Shown: in pieces, positions 7,738 to 15,211 of the stretch
Layout: the number at the start of each line of letters is the position of its first letter
Position numbering within the stretch: the stretch's first letter is position 1
Assembly (NCBI RefSeq): GCF_025150245.1
Contig: NZ_CP102279.1
Coordinates: 2,601,423 to 2,665,422, forward strand
Length of the DNA: 64,000 bases
Direction: 5' to 3'
Source: Dorea formicigenerans
GTDB taxonomy: Bacteria > Bacillota > Clostridia > Lachnospirales > Lachnospiraceae
The notes under the pieces: model-generated
Told to the model about the DNA's origin: nothing
Databases searched by the model: none
The model's input: only the letters and a program-made list of their open reading frames with translations
Position numbers and translations under genes: made by a program

Positions 7738-8109
7738 CTATTCTTCATTCGGTACGGTAAGTTCCTTCATACCTGCTAATGTTCTCGGTTGCTCCTTGAA
7801 TCCTTCCAGTATTTCCAGCATGGAGCGGATGGGAGTTAGCAACTCCCCATCCATATCCGATGCCTTTTCAATTCTTTCAAGCTCACGCTCTATCTGTTGC
7901 AGATTCTTCCGAAATTGCACCAGCATCAACGGATTGCCCGTTGCAACCACCTTCTGATGAAGAACACTCTGGATAATATAATCCTGCTTGGTGCGAAATC
8001 CGCTGAGTTTCACCCGGTTATTTAGTTCTTCATTCTCCTCCGGTGACATGCGAAATGCGATTGTCACATTACGCCATCTGTTTTTATCATCTCTATTCTT
8101 TTCTGACAT
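7738..8109 (-). CDS. mobC: MobC-like mobilization accessory protein
   Basis: A 123-residue protein from the ATG at 8109, which follows GGGAGG. It opens NRDDKNRWRNVTIAFRMSPE, then EENEELNNRVKLSGFRTKQD, the ribbon-helix-helix pattern of plasmid mobilization proteins that bind oriT beside the relaxase. The C-terminal part (LMLVQFRKNLQQIERELERI) is a coiled-coil helix, as in Gram-positive MobC proteins. The start overlaps the end of the integrase gene by 17 bases, so the two are coupled. Identity as an oriT-binding factor rests on family resemblance and on the mob genes downstream. Confidence 0.78.
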   Translation of the reverse strand: MSEKNRDDKNRWRNVTIAFRMSPEENEELNNRVKLSGFRTKQDYIIQSVLHQKVVATGNPLMLVQFRKNLQQIERELERIEKASDMDGELLTPIRSMLEILEGFKEQPRTLAGMKELTVPNEE

Positions 8110-9187
8110 TGACCAACGCCTCCCTTTCTGTTTCCAGTTGTGCTGCCATATCCGTCTGCACCATTGGAAATAAATGTGCATAATGATAAGTGATATCTAC
8201 CGCCTCATGTCCGACTCTTTCCCCTATTGCCAATGCTGAAAATCCTAAATTGAGTAACAGGGAAATATGCGAATGTCGTAATCCATGGATTCGGATTCTT
8301 TTCACTCCTGCAAGCTTTGCTCCCCTATCCATTTCGTGATGCAGATAGCTTTTTGAAATGGTAAAAATTCTGTCATCCATCTTGATTCCGTATATGCTTT
8401 TTATAAAATCCTCCATCTCTATAGTAAGGAAATCCGGCATGACAATGGTTCTGTTACTCTTTGGTGTTTTCGGGTCTGTAATTACATCTTTACCTTCCAG
8501 CCTCTGATATGACTTGTTTATCCGAAGCGTTTTCTTTTCAAAATTGAAATCTGCCGGTGTCAGAGCAAGCAGTTCACCTTCACGAAGGCCTGTCCAATAA
8601 AGCATTTCAAATGCATAATACGAAATAGGCTTATCTGCAACACACTCCAAAAATGCCTGAAATTCCTCCTGTGTCCAGAACTCCATTTCCTTATTTTCTT
8701 CTTTACCCATGGTTCCTGCTTTTCGTGCCACATTATCTTTCAGACCATACATATTTACCGCATGATTTAATATGGCACTAAGCTGATTATGAATGGTTTT
8801 CAGATAGGTAGGGGAGAACAACTCCCCATTATCCTTTTTCAGCTTCATAATCTCATTTTGCCACTGGATGACATCCGAGGTTCGTATATCATCCAGTTTT
8901 CTTTTTCCGAAATAAGGCAGAATCTTTGTCTCAATAATGTGCTTCTTTGTCAGGAACGTATTGCGTTTTATTCTCGGCTCCAAATCCGTCAAATAAATAT
9001 CCACAAAGCTTTGAAAGCTCATACTGATACTCTGATTCTCTTTCAGCTTGAAGTTCCGCTCCCATTCAAGGGCTTCGCTTTTCTTCGCAAAGCCCCTCTT
9101 GGTTTTCTGTTTCCTTGCTCCAGTCAAATCCTTATAATAGGTTCTCACCTCCCACATTCCAGTCTTATTATTCTTGATAACCGCCAT
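8093..9187 (-). CDS. int: Tyrosine site-specific integrase (Tn916/phage family)
   Basis: A 364-residue tyrosine recombinase. The N-terminal AP2-like arm-binding domain (MWEVRTYYKDLTGARKQKTK) is followed by a SAM-like core-binding domain (QSFVDIYLTDLEPRIKRNTF). The catalytic domain shows R in YWTGLREGELLAL, HxLR in IRIHGLRHSHISLLL, H in RVGHEAVDITYHYAHLF, and the nucleophile Tyr in that last stretch. It catalyses integration and excision of the element. The start is one base before the xis stop region, so translation is coupled. It is not at the end of the gene block, so the attachment sites cannot be placed from gene order. Confidence 0.93.
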   Translation of the reverse strand: MAVIKNNKTGMWEVRTYYKDLTGARKQKTKRGFAKKSEALEWERNFKLKENQSISMSFQSFVDIYLTDLEPRIKRNTFLTKKHIIETKILPYFGKRKLDDIRTSDVIQWQNEIMKLKKDNGELFSPTYLKTIHNQLSAILNHAVNMYGLKDNVARKAGTMGKEENKEMEFWTQEEFQAFLECVADKPISYYAFEMLYWTGLREGELLALTPADFNFEKKTLRINKSYQRLEGKDVITDPKTPKSNRTIVMPDFLTIEMEDFIKSIYGIKMDDRIFTISKSYLHHEMDRGAKLAGVKRIRIHGLRHSHISLLLNLGFSALAIGERVGHEAVDITYHYAHLFPMVQTDMAAQLETEREALVNVRKE

Positions 9188-9385
9188 CTATCCCACCTCC
9201 TTATCCGTAGATAGCCCGTAGATTCGTTTCATAAAATACTGTGTACTTACACGCCCTTTTATTGTCACGAATCCATCAGCCTCAAGTTCTGCATTCAGCC
9301 GCCGTATCAGCTTATATGCATAGGATAGTGATACGTCTAGCATTTCCATGACATCCTGCGCTGTTAAAAATCGTTTGTTCTCCAT
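9188..9385 (-). CDS. xis: Excisionase / small helix-turn-helix protein
   Basis: A 65-residue protein reading MENKRFLTAQDVMEMLDVSL, then SYAYKLIRRLNAELEADGF, a winged-helix (MerR/excisionase-like) DNA-binding fold. The ending GRVSTQYFMKRIYG is typical of small proteins preceding Tn916-type integrases. The ATG at 9385 is preceded by GAGGAGG at 9 bases. It is first in the int-mob operon, behind a strong promoter at 9451-9479 overlapped by repressor operators. It probably directs excision by bending the attachment site and may also act as a regulator. Confidence 0.82.
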   Translation of the reverse strand: MENKRFLTAQDVMEMLDVSLSYAYKLIRRLNAELEADGFVTIKGRVSTQYFMKRIYGLSTDKEVG

Positions 9386-9418
9386 AAGCAAATGCCTCCT
9401 CTCTTTCGTTTTATAATT

Positions 9419-9514
9419 CAGTTCATTTCTGAACTGTTTTGATGTGTTTTATATTAACAGTTCACTTTTGTACTGTCAATACTATTTATCAAAAAACATT
9501 TCATTTTTGCACTG
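9419..9514. promoter_or_regulatory. Three 18-bp operators at 39-base steps, with the xis/int promoter
   Basis: Three copies of an 18-bp palindromic site, consensus CAGTTCANTTNTGNACTG: 9419-9436 (CAGTTCATTTCTGAACTG, perfect), 9458-9475 (CAGTTCACTTTTGTACTG) and 9497-9514 (CATTTCATTTTTGCACTG). Each begins exactly 39 bases after the last. The middle one lies between the -35 TTGACA and -10 TAATAT (17-bp spacer; 9451-9479) of the minus-strand xis-int promoter. The third is just upstream of a TATAAT for the plus-strand XRE gene. A repressor bound here would silence excision and mobilization and control itself. Confidence 0.75.
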
Positions 9515-9604
9515 TTGATGATATAATATACACAGATGCATGTTTTGTACCTCGTGTCTTCGTGCATGCTACAACACTCATTCCACAAATAAGGAGCAGT
9601 TAAA

Positions 9605-10246
9605 ATGGGCGAGAAATTTACCAGCCGGGTAGGCTATTTGATTCGAAATTTCAGAATTGCATCTGATATGACGCAAAAGGAATTAGCAGATAAATGTGGA
9701 TTAAATGAATCTACTATTAGAAACTATGAACTCGGAAACAGATATCCGGATGAAGCAACTTTATTAAATATTGCAAACAATCTGGGGGTCAGCTTTTATG
9801 CATTATCTGACCCTGATGTAGCAAATATTTTCAGTGCACTTCATGTGCTGTTTGACATTGAATGGGCATACGGACTACGACCTACTATGAAAGATGGAGA
9901 AATATGCTTCAAATTTGAAGAGCGGCTTCCAAGTGCTGGTCCCCGTCCACAGGAAGACCTTAATAACTTCCGAAAGATGGTTGAGTATTGGGCACGTTTA
10001 CGAGACAAGCTAGAAGATGAAGAAATATCAGAAACGGAATATTATCTCAAAGAGGTAAAGTACCCAATGAACCCAACAGACCCCAATAAAGAGTATACTG
10101 TTTCGTTGAATCTTGATGATGACGACCAGCTACTTGTTCAAAATATGGATGAATATGACGATGTAGAAGAAACTGCTGAATTGTTAAAAGACTTGTTTCC
10201 GGATTTCTCTTATGTGAAGAGGAAAAGGAAACCGAAGAAAGAGTAG
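9605..10246 (+). CDS. XRE-family repressor of the mobilizable element
   Basis: A 213-residue protein with an N-terminal Cro/C1 helix-turn-helix (RNFRIASDMTQKELADKCGL, NESTIRNYELGNRYPDEATL) and a long acidic C-terminal region (about residues 75-213) ending in a basic KRKRKPKKE tail. The C-terminus is unrelated to LexA-type peptidases, so induction by self-cleavage is not indicated. The ATG follows AAGGAGCAG. It is transcribed away from xis-int-mob and sits beside the three 18-bp operators, so it is most likely the element's repressor. It is followed after 33 bases by the cargo genes. Confidence 0.82.
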   Translation: MGEKFTSRVGYLIRNFRIASDMTQKELADKCGLNESTIRNYELGNRYPDEATLLNIANNLGVSFYALSDPDVANIFSALHVLFDIEWAYGLRPTMKDGEICFKFEERLPSAGPRPQEDLNNFRKMVEYWARLRDKLEDEEISETEYYLKEVKYPMNPTDPNKEYTVSLNLDDDDQLLVQNMDEYDDVEETAELLKDLFPDFSYVKRKRKPKKE

Positions 10247-10279
10247 TTCAACCATAATCATAGGAAAGGATTTATTATT

Positions 10280-11167
10280 ATGAGAAGATTTATATATTTA
10301 GATACTGATACACTTAATTCATATATTGCACAAATATATGATGGCTTAGTGCAAACACAAGAAACAGAGACTCAATCTAGTCAAGCAACTGATAAGCAAT
10401 CTGAATATACATCTGACTTAGGAGCAGATGCAGATTTAAAAGTATTTGGAAAAGGCATTGAAGGCAAAATGGATTTTACATATCGCCATTTAAAAGAGAC
10501 CTCTAACACTGAACTTATTAGCGATGTACAGACTAAGCTTTTACATGACAACGCATTCGAGCAACTCATGAATTATTTAAACAAAAACGAACATTTATCA
10601 AATCACAATATTGGTGACTTCATAGAAATCAATGACGAATTTTATATTATGGATTTAGACTATTATAAAAAGATTTTTAACGACAAAAAATTTTTGGATT
10701 TTATGAAGAAAAACGACCGCGACAAAATACAAGCCTTGCTTAAAATACAACAAGATATTGAATTAGAGCAGGAAGGCGCTAATTCTAATGAAATCAAGAA
10801 AATTTATACTAATCTTGCCAAAAGCAAATGTGCAGAATCTGATAAAGGCTATGATGATACAAAGGACATAATTGAAATGCTTTGCACACTTGTTCCATAT
10901 CGAAGAACCTTATGTATTGCAGACAATATGGTTGTACTAAATGACAAATATATGCGCGATAGCATTGATATGACATCTTTTAAATTCGGCGGTAAAATCA
11001 AAGTTCTTGGATATATCACTAACAAAATAACAACAGATACTAATGACAGTACAAATATTTCTCCATTAGCTCAAGTTGGCATCGGGTTGAACCAAATCAT
11101 GCTTTCATTCTTTGGTCAACAATCATCCTTAAATATTGTACATCCTATTGCAATATACTACGAATAA
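10280..11167 (+). CDS. DUF6414-like protein, cargo of unknown function
   Basis: A 295-residue protein opening MRRFIYLDTDTLNSYIAQIY, which I associate with the DUF6414 family; that name is from memory and moderate in certainty. No enzyme motif is visible. The N-terminal strand and helix are followed by a glutamine/serine-rich stretch (residues about 28-45), then a charged helical region, then a conserved-looking VPYRRTLCIADNMVVLNDKY segment. The start follows AGGAAAGG. It is 15 bases upstream of a membrane protein, so the two probably act together. The position beside the repressor in a mobile element fits cargo such as a phage-defence pair, which is inference only. Confidence 0.65.
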   Translation: MRRFIYLDTDTLNSYIAQIYDGLVQTQETETQSSQATDKQSEYTSDLGADADLKVFGKGIEGKMDFTYRHLKETSNTELISDVQTKLLHDNAFEQLMNYLNKNEHLSNHNIGDFIEINDEFYIMDLDYYKKIFNDKKFLDFMKKNDRDKIQALLKIQQDIELEQEGANSNEIKKIYTNLAKSKCAESDKGYDDTKDIIEMLCTLVPYRRTLCIADNMVVLNDKYMRDSIDMTSFKFGGKIKVLGYITNKITTDTNDSTNISPLAQVGIGLNQIMLSFFGQQSSLNIVHPIAIYYE

Positions 11168-11182
11168 AAATGAGATATTCAT

Positions 11183-11869
11183 ATGAGATTTTGTGACTTA
11201 TTTATCAGCTATAAAATTGGATTAAAAAGTATTAAAAGCACTATTCCTTTTACAAAACTTTCCCTTTACCGAAAGATTTTTGTAATCATCCTTTTTGCAA
11301 GTGCTATTATTAGTGGTATCTTATTAATTTTTAAGCAAACTTGGGCTTCATATATCCCGATGGCATTAGGTATTATATCACTTATAATTTTCTTTATAAT
11401 TGATTCCATGAAAAGGAATCTTAAAGTAATGCTTCAGCAACACTATGCCCCTTATTCCGAAAAACGAATGAATATGACCATTAATGTATTAAAAGACTAC
11501 GGAATAGAAATTCAAAATTTTGACTCACTTGATATGTTAATTGAGGAAGCAAAACAGGCACAAATCCAATGTGACTACATAGCCCCTTTAAAGAAACCAT
11601 TTAAGACATTAGGTGCAATAATTATTCCTATTGTTGCATTTGTAGCACAAAAGATTGGAAATGCTGCTTCACAAGACGAAATGATTACCATGGCATTACA
11701 AGTTATAGTTCTTGTGTTATTAACTTTTTCACTAATTTTCTCATTAACACCAATTATTAAAGATATTCTTTATAGAGATTATAATAAATACGATGATTTT
11801 ATTTATGATTTGAGACAAATAAAACTTTTCTATGCAAAAAAAAATGCTACATATTCAAATCCGATATGA
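11183..11869 (+). CDS. Four-helix membrane protein, partner of the DUF6414-like gene
   Basis: A 228-residue protein with four hydrophobic segments: IFVIILFASAIISGILLIF (about residues 30-48), IPMALGIISLIIFFII (54-69), LGAIIIPIVAFVAQ (about 133-146) and a long one around MALQVIVLVLLTFSLIFSL (about 167-185). A cytoplasmic region of about 60 residues lies between the two pairs. No family recognised. The ribosome site is weak, so coupling to the upstream gene is likely. It ends 53 bases before a strong hairpin. Membrane effectors are common in two-gene defence systems, but nothing in the sequence proves that role here. Confidence 0.62.
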   Translation: MRFCDLFISYKIGLKSIKSTIPFTKLSLYRKIFVIILFASAIISGILLIFKQTWASYIPMALGIISLIIFFIIDSMKRNLKVMLQQHYAPYSEKRMNMTINVLKDYGIEIQNFDSLDMLIEEAKQAQIQCDYIAPLKKPFKTLGAIIIPIVAFVAQKIGNAASQDEMITMALQVIVLVLLTFSLIFSLTPIIKDILYRDYNKYDDFIYDLRQIKLFYAKKNATYSNPI

Positions 11870-11922
11870 GCACATACTAATTTCCAAAATTATTGTCATT
11901 TGATTGTCACGCAACCAAAAAC

Positions 11923-11960
11923 GAGCCAAGAAACGCCTTAAATTCAGCATTTCTTGGCTC
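11923..11960. terminator. Hairpin after the cargo pair
   Basis: A perfect 11-bp inverted repeat, GAGCCAAGAAA (11923-11933) and TTTCTTGGCTC (11950-11960), with a 16-base loop. There is no strong T tract after it on the plus strand. It may terminate the cargo operon or mark the element's right end. Confidence 0.5.
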
Positions 11961-12193
11961 ATGTACATTATTCAAACTCCAGACAGACAGTACGGAGTAT
12001 TAACGCATATAGACGATTTTAAAGGCTTTTTAACCAGTTAAGAGCAACATAGCCACATAATCTAAATTTTAAAAATGCAATAAAAATGCAATGAGTGACA
12101 CGACTACTTGCTATACTTCCATCGGCTTCTTCTTGATACCAACACTATGAAAAGTCCGATTACAATTAAATATACTTTGAAAGGAAGATCACC
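11961..12193. other. Intergenic junction between the mobilizable and conjugative elements
   Basis: No gene is seen here. The stretch holds a tandem 11-bp repeat, AAAAATGCAAT twice at 12071-12092, and the ribosome site AAAGGAAG of the next gene. This is where the composition changes from AT-rich element DNA to the more GC-rich backbone, so an attachment site is plausible, but no second copy was found at the other end. Confidence 0.35.
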
Positions 12194-13369
12194 ATGAATT
12201 ACAAATTAGAACTCAAACAAATCGTGGAATTTCCACGCTGTCGCATTTACCGTGACTTCATACAAACTTTAATCACTACCAAGAGCATCCGAACTACCGG
12301 GGGCTCTTTTCTTTTTTATTATCTGGTATTATGCTCCTATGCAAATTACCGCACATCCTACCGCCGGATGGAACACATTACCTATACCATTGGTCCAGGA
12401 GAGTGGATCTGCACAGTCACAGATCTTCAGGAATGGTTTCGCTGCCGTTTCCAACATCAAGCGTTGTCCATCCTTCGATTTTTTGAAGAGCAGAATTACA
12501 TTACCTACTCTCTTCTCGGCAAAAACCGCCTGGTCAAATTCAAAATATCAGACTGGCCCAAAGACAATACCGTATTGGAATACAACTATCCCTGTAAAAA
12601 AGATACAGGGTTTTTCTTTTTCCCGATTGCCAAAGTTCACGAACTAATTGGCATTGGAAAATGCTCGGAAATGGATGTTATTCTGGATCTGTGGATTCAT
12701 GCAGTTTACAACGATTCCTCTGTCCTGGGATCTGATTCCGGTCCCATTGTCTATTACCGGGATAATACCGGAAATCCCCTTACCAGCTTTAATGAACTGG
12801 GTGAAAGGTGGAGTCTGTCAAAGGCATCGGTATCACGACTCTTGAAGAAACTGGAGGAAAAAGAATACATTACACTTATCTCATTTACAGGAAAACACGG
12901 AAGCGTAATTTATCTCAACAATTACCTGTCCGTGATGTTTAATATCAGCGACGTTATGATTGACAAGGAGGAGATCGCTATGAAGATGCAATTACCAATC
13001 CATGTACCTGAAGAAATCACTATTGAGGATTCTGCTTCTGTTAGCGTTTCAGAAACTGTCACAGACTCACAAATCACCGTTACAAAAAATGATTCCTGCG
13101 TTCCAGATTCACACATGAAATTTATCGTGCAAAAAGTCGCAGAACTATTGGATTCACAAGGGATTCCATGTTGCCACTGCTCCAAAACCCGCTATATATT
13201 ATCTCCATTATCAGCCTGCAAAGATATATTTAATACATTTACTCTAAATATTATCTGTCCCTACGGAAATGCCGCTTATCGGTTTGAGTTGTCCGTAAGT
13301 CCAGGGGATGAGTCTGCCCAAAAGATGCCTGCCGTGGCAGAGCCTTCTGCACTGAAAGGGGGGGAATAG
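12194..13369 (+). CDS. Winged-helix DNA-binding protein at the head of the conjugative element
   Basis: A 391-residue protein with two apparent winged-helix units: one around TVTDLQEWFRCRFQHQALSI with LRFFEEQNYITYSLLGKN (residues about 75-120), and one around LGERWSLSKASVSRLLKKLE with EKEYITLISFTGKHGSVIYL (about 200-245). The layout resembles plasmid or ICE replication-initiator and MarR-like proteins. The C-terminal part (about 260-391) has a low-complexity Ser/Thr/Val stretch followed by a CCHCSKTR segment. The ATG follows GAAAGGAAG. It runs 3 bases short of the next gene, so they are cotranscribed. Role as replication protein or regulator cannot be settled. Confidence 0.6.
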   Translation: MNYKLELKQIVEFPRCRIYRDFIQTLITTKSIRTTGGSFLFYYLVLCSYANYRTSYRRMEHITYTIGPGEWICTVTDLQEWFRCRFQHQALSILRFFEEQNYITYSLLGKNRLVKFKISDWPKDNTVLEYNYPCKKDTGFFFFPIAKVHELIGIGKCSEMDVILDLWIHAVYNDSSVLGSDSGPIVYYRDNTGNPLTSFNELGERWSLSKASVSRLLKKLEEKEYITLISFTGKHGSVIYLNNYLSVMFNISDVMIDKEEIAMKMQLPIHVPEEITIEDSASVSVSETVTDSQITVTKNDSCVPDSHMKFIVQKVAELLDSQGIPCCHCSKTRYILSPLSACKDIFNTFTLNIICPYGNAAYRFELSVSPGDESAQKMPAVAEPSALKGGE

Positions 13370-13371
13370 AC

Positions 13372-13902
13372 ATGGCAAACCGCAATACACAGGGATTTCC
13401 TTCACCCGAAGAAGATCCACGTTTTCACGACACCTATCAGTTTTTACGCAGATACCGGGATGCAACCTACAGCCTGAAGGTAGTCGTACACCAGATGGAG
13501 CACCAGTTTAAGCTCCAATACGACAATGACATCGACAAATTTCTGGACTCCATCTATGCTGCCGGGGCTGATCTTACCGGAAGCGACATCGAACAACGGG
13601 CAAAAAGTATTGCCAGAAGCAACCAGATGCTGAAGCTTTTGGAATCATCCATCGATCTCCTCCGGAACAATCACAAGCATGGGGAACAGTATTACTGGAT
13701 TCTCTACTACGCTTTTCTCTCTCCACAGGAAATGAAAAATACAGATGAGATATTGGATAAGCTGGCTCACCACATCACCAATATTTCCTACCGCACCTAT
13801 TACCGGAAACGCAGGGCTGCGATTGAAGCACTCAGTACCATCCTTTGGGGATTTACTGCAAAAGAGACATTGGATACGCTCAACAAGTTCTTTCCAGAGT
13901 AA
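13372..13902 (+). CDS. Conserved ICE protein with ArpU/sigma-4-like C-terminus
   Basis: A 176-residue soluble protein. Residues about 20-110 are helical (FLRRYRDATYSLKVVVHQME). The C-terminus, DEILDKLAHHITNISYRTYY then RKRRAAIEALSTILWGFTAK, looks like a helix-turn-helix of the ArpU/RinA or sigma region 4 kind found in phage and ICE late regulators. The assignment is from pattern only. The ATG follows a run of G bases (AAAGGGGGGG) and is 2 bases after the previous stop. It probably regulates element genes together with the upstream winged-helix protein. Confidence 0.5.
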   Translation: MANRNTQGFPSPEEDPRFHDTYQFLRRYRDATYSLKVVVHQMEHQFKLQYDNDIDKFLDSIYAAGADLTGSDIEQRAKSIARSNQMLKLLESSIDLLRNNHKHGEQYYWILYYAFLSPQEMKNTDEILDKLAHHITNISYRTYYRKRRAAIEALSTILWGFTAKETLDTLNKFFPE

Positions 13903-13973
13903 TACATATCGCCTATCTCCTCGGCTTTTCGTAATATCATAAAAATGTTATACTAAAAAATGCAAAATATATA

Positions 13974-14004
13974 TTGACTCTCACGGAACGTCATAGCGTA
14001 CAGT
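13974..14004 (+). promoter_or_regulatory. MerR-type promoter with 19-bp spacer
   Basis: TTGACT (13974-13979) and TACAGT (13999-14004) are separated by 19 bp, the over-long spacer characteristic of MerR-activated promoters. The spacer holds a partial dyad (CTCACGGAACGTCATAGCG). It lies 31 bases ahead of the MerR gene, indicating autoregulation. Confidence 0.75.
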
Positions 14005-14034
14005 TATCTTATCAGGAACAGGAGGTCAGCAACT

Positions 14035-14883
14035 ATGAGGACAGTCAAAGAAATATCAGAACTTACAGGTATCAGCGTTCGCACGCTTCACTATTACGAT
14101 GAAATCGGGCTTTTAAAACCAACACAAAAAAGTGATGCGGGATACCGGCTTTATGACGATAGGGCATTGGAAATATTACAGCAGATTCTGTTTTTCCGTG
14201 AGTTTGACATTCCTTTGAAAGAAATCAAAGCTGTTCTGGAGAATCCTGCTCTTGAAAGGAACCAGATCTTGCAAATGCAGAGAAAAATGTTGGTAGCAAA
14301 GAAAGAACGTATGGAACATCTGATTGCCAGCATTGATGATATCCTGAAAGGAGAGAATAAAATGGATTTTGCGATTTTTAGTAAAACGGAAGTTGAAGAA
14401 ATGTTCCAAACTATGTTTGAACATATGCCTGACAATATGAAAGAACTTGCTGTAAAAGAGTTTGGAAGCATTGAAGAATGGAAAAAGCATTATATTAAGA
14501 CAGTTTCATCAGAAGAAATGCAGAAAGGCTATGCTAAAGTTGTTGAGTGGTATGGAGGAAAAGAGCAATTCCTGTCTGTTGCCAACAATCCTATTAGCAA
14601 AGAGGCTGCAGAAAGTTACAACCAACAATTTGACAATCTTTTATACAAATTAGCAGCTAAAAAAGTATGTTCACCAGATTCTTCTGAAGTAAGAGAACTT
14701 GTTTCCGAATACGGTTTTCTTATGAAACAACTTTCACAGATAAAGAAAGAACACGGTCTGATGGTTGCACAGGCTCAATATTACCGTAATGAAAAAATCA
14801 AACCTATGATAGATGAAAAATACGGCAATGGTACAGCCGAATTCTTCGCACAAGCTTTCGAAGCATTTTATAAAGACAAGTAA
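14035..14883 (+). CDS. MerR-family regulator with TipAS-type ligand domain
   Basis: A 282-residue protein. Residues 1-70 are a MerR DNA-binding domain (VKEISELTGISVRTLHYYDE, IGLLKPTQKSDAGYRLYDD). A coiled-coil dimer helix follows (QRKMLVAKKERMEHLIASID, about 80-105). The C-terminal half, from about 120 (MFQTMFEHMPDNM, VVEWYGGKEQFLSVANNP), matches the TipAS antibiotic-recognition domain, a helical cage that binds thiopeptides and other cyclic compounds. It probably activates its own promoter when a peptide-like ligand binds. It stands alone between promoter and terminator, so targets other than itself are not apparent. It looks like an insertion in the backbone. Confidence 0.9.
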   Translation: MRTVKEISELTGISVRTLHYYDEIGLLKPTQKSDAGYRLYDDRALEILQQILFFREFDIPLKEIKAVLENPALERNQILQMQRKMLVAKKERMEHLIASIDDILKGENKMDFAIFSKTEVEEMFQTMFEHMPDNMKELAVKEFGSIEEWKKHYIKTVSSEEMQKGYAKVVEWYGGKEQFLSVANNPISKEAAESYNQQFDNLLYKLAAKKVCSPDSSEVRELVSEYGFLMKQLSQIKKEHGLMVAQAQYYRNEKIKPMIDEKYGNGTAEFFAQAFEAFYKDK

Positions 14884-14919
14884 TCATTAGAACTACACAA
14901 AAGCACAACAATACACCAT

Positions 14920-14951
14920 GCAGGGAATCAAAATGGTTTCCTGCTTTTTTT
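14920..14951 (+). terminator. Intrinsic terminator of the MerR gene
   Basis: Arms GCAGGGAA (14920-14927) and TTTCCTGC (14937-14944) pair over 8 bp with one G-U, followed by seven T bases. Confidence 0.85.
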
Positions 14952-14995
14952 ATGCCAACCAGTGAAAATGGCACAGAAATGACCTGCTTCTGCGA

Positions 14996-15078
14996 TTGAA
15001 GCGTAAAATTACCCATGCTACAATAGGTATTGCTTATAGTTTTCCTTATTTCCAGCACCCATAGATGGTGCTTTTTTT
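14996..15078 (+). promoter_or_regulatory. Backbone promoter with TTACCCATG element and short leader terminator
   Basis: TTGAAG (14996-15001), a 17-bp spacer ending in TTACCCATGC, and TACAAT (15019-15024) form a sigma-A promoter. About 30 bases after the expected start lies an intrinsic terminator: AGCACC (15054-15059), GGTGCT (15067-15072) and seven T bases. So the first transcript would end at about 50 nt, long before the operon at 15212, unless read through. The same promoter core recurs at 28929-28957. Confidence 0.72.
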
Positions 15079-15120
15079 GTACCTGTAAATTCAATCGCTG
15101 ACAGCAGGTTCTATGTACTT

Positions 15121-15164
15121 TGTACGTACACTATACTTACAATACCAAACGTATCCTGTACGTA
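15121..15164. promoter_or_regulatory. TACGTA palindromes ahead of the 15.2-kb operon
   Basis: TGTACGTACA (15121-15130) is a perfect palindrome, and TATCCTGTACGTA (15152-15164) is the reverse complement of TACGTACAGGATA found at 40889-40901. A related AGTACGTACT is at 41298-41307. All three lie just ahead of backbone genes, so they may be operators of one regulator. Confidence 0.45.
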
Positions 15165-15211
15165 CAGCCATATGTATAAAGTTTCCTATTATATATAGAA
15201 GGGAGTCAATC

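Larger units (their letters stand above)
5771..11960. mobile_element. Integrative mobilizable element (mobV, tnpV, mobC, int, xis, repressor, cargo)
   Basis: One minus-strand operon (xis, int, mobC-like, tnpV, mobV) and one plus-strand arm (repressor, two cargo genes) diverge from a shared operator region at 9419-9514. Gene content is that of a mobilizable, non-self-conjugative element that would borrow another element's secretion system. Ends are not defined: I use the mobV stop on the left and the hairpin at 11923-11960 on the right, and the restriction genes at 1-5.75 kb may also belong to it. It abuts the larger conjugative element, whose base composition is visibly more GC-rich. Confidence 0.6.

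Noticed and set aside
12194-13369. Confident replication initiator annotation
   Set aside because: Two winged helices fit an initiator or regulator; there is no iteron array nearby, so the specific call was not made.
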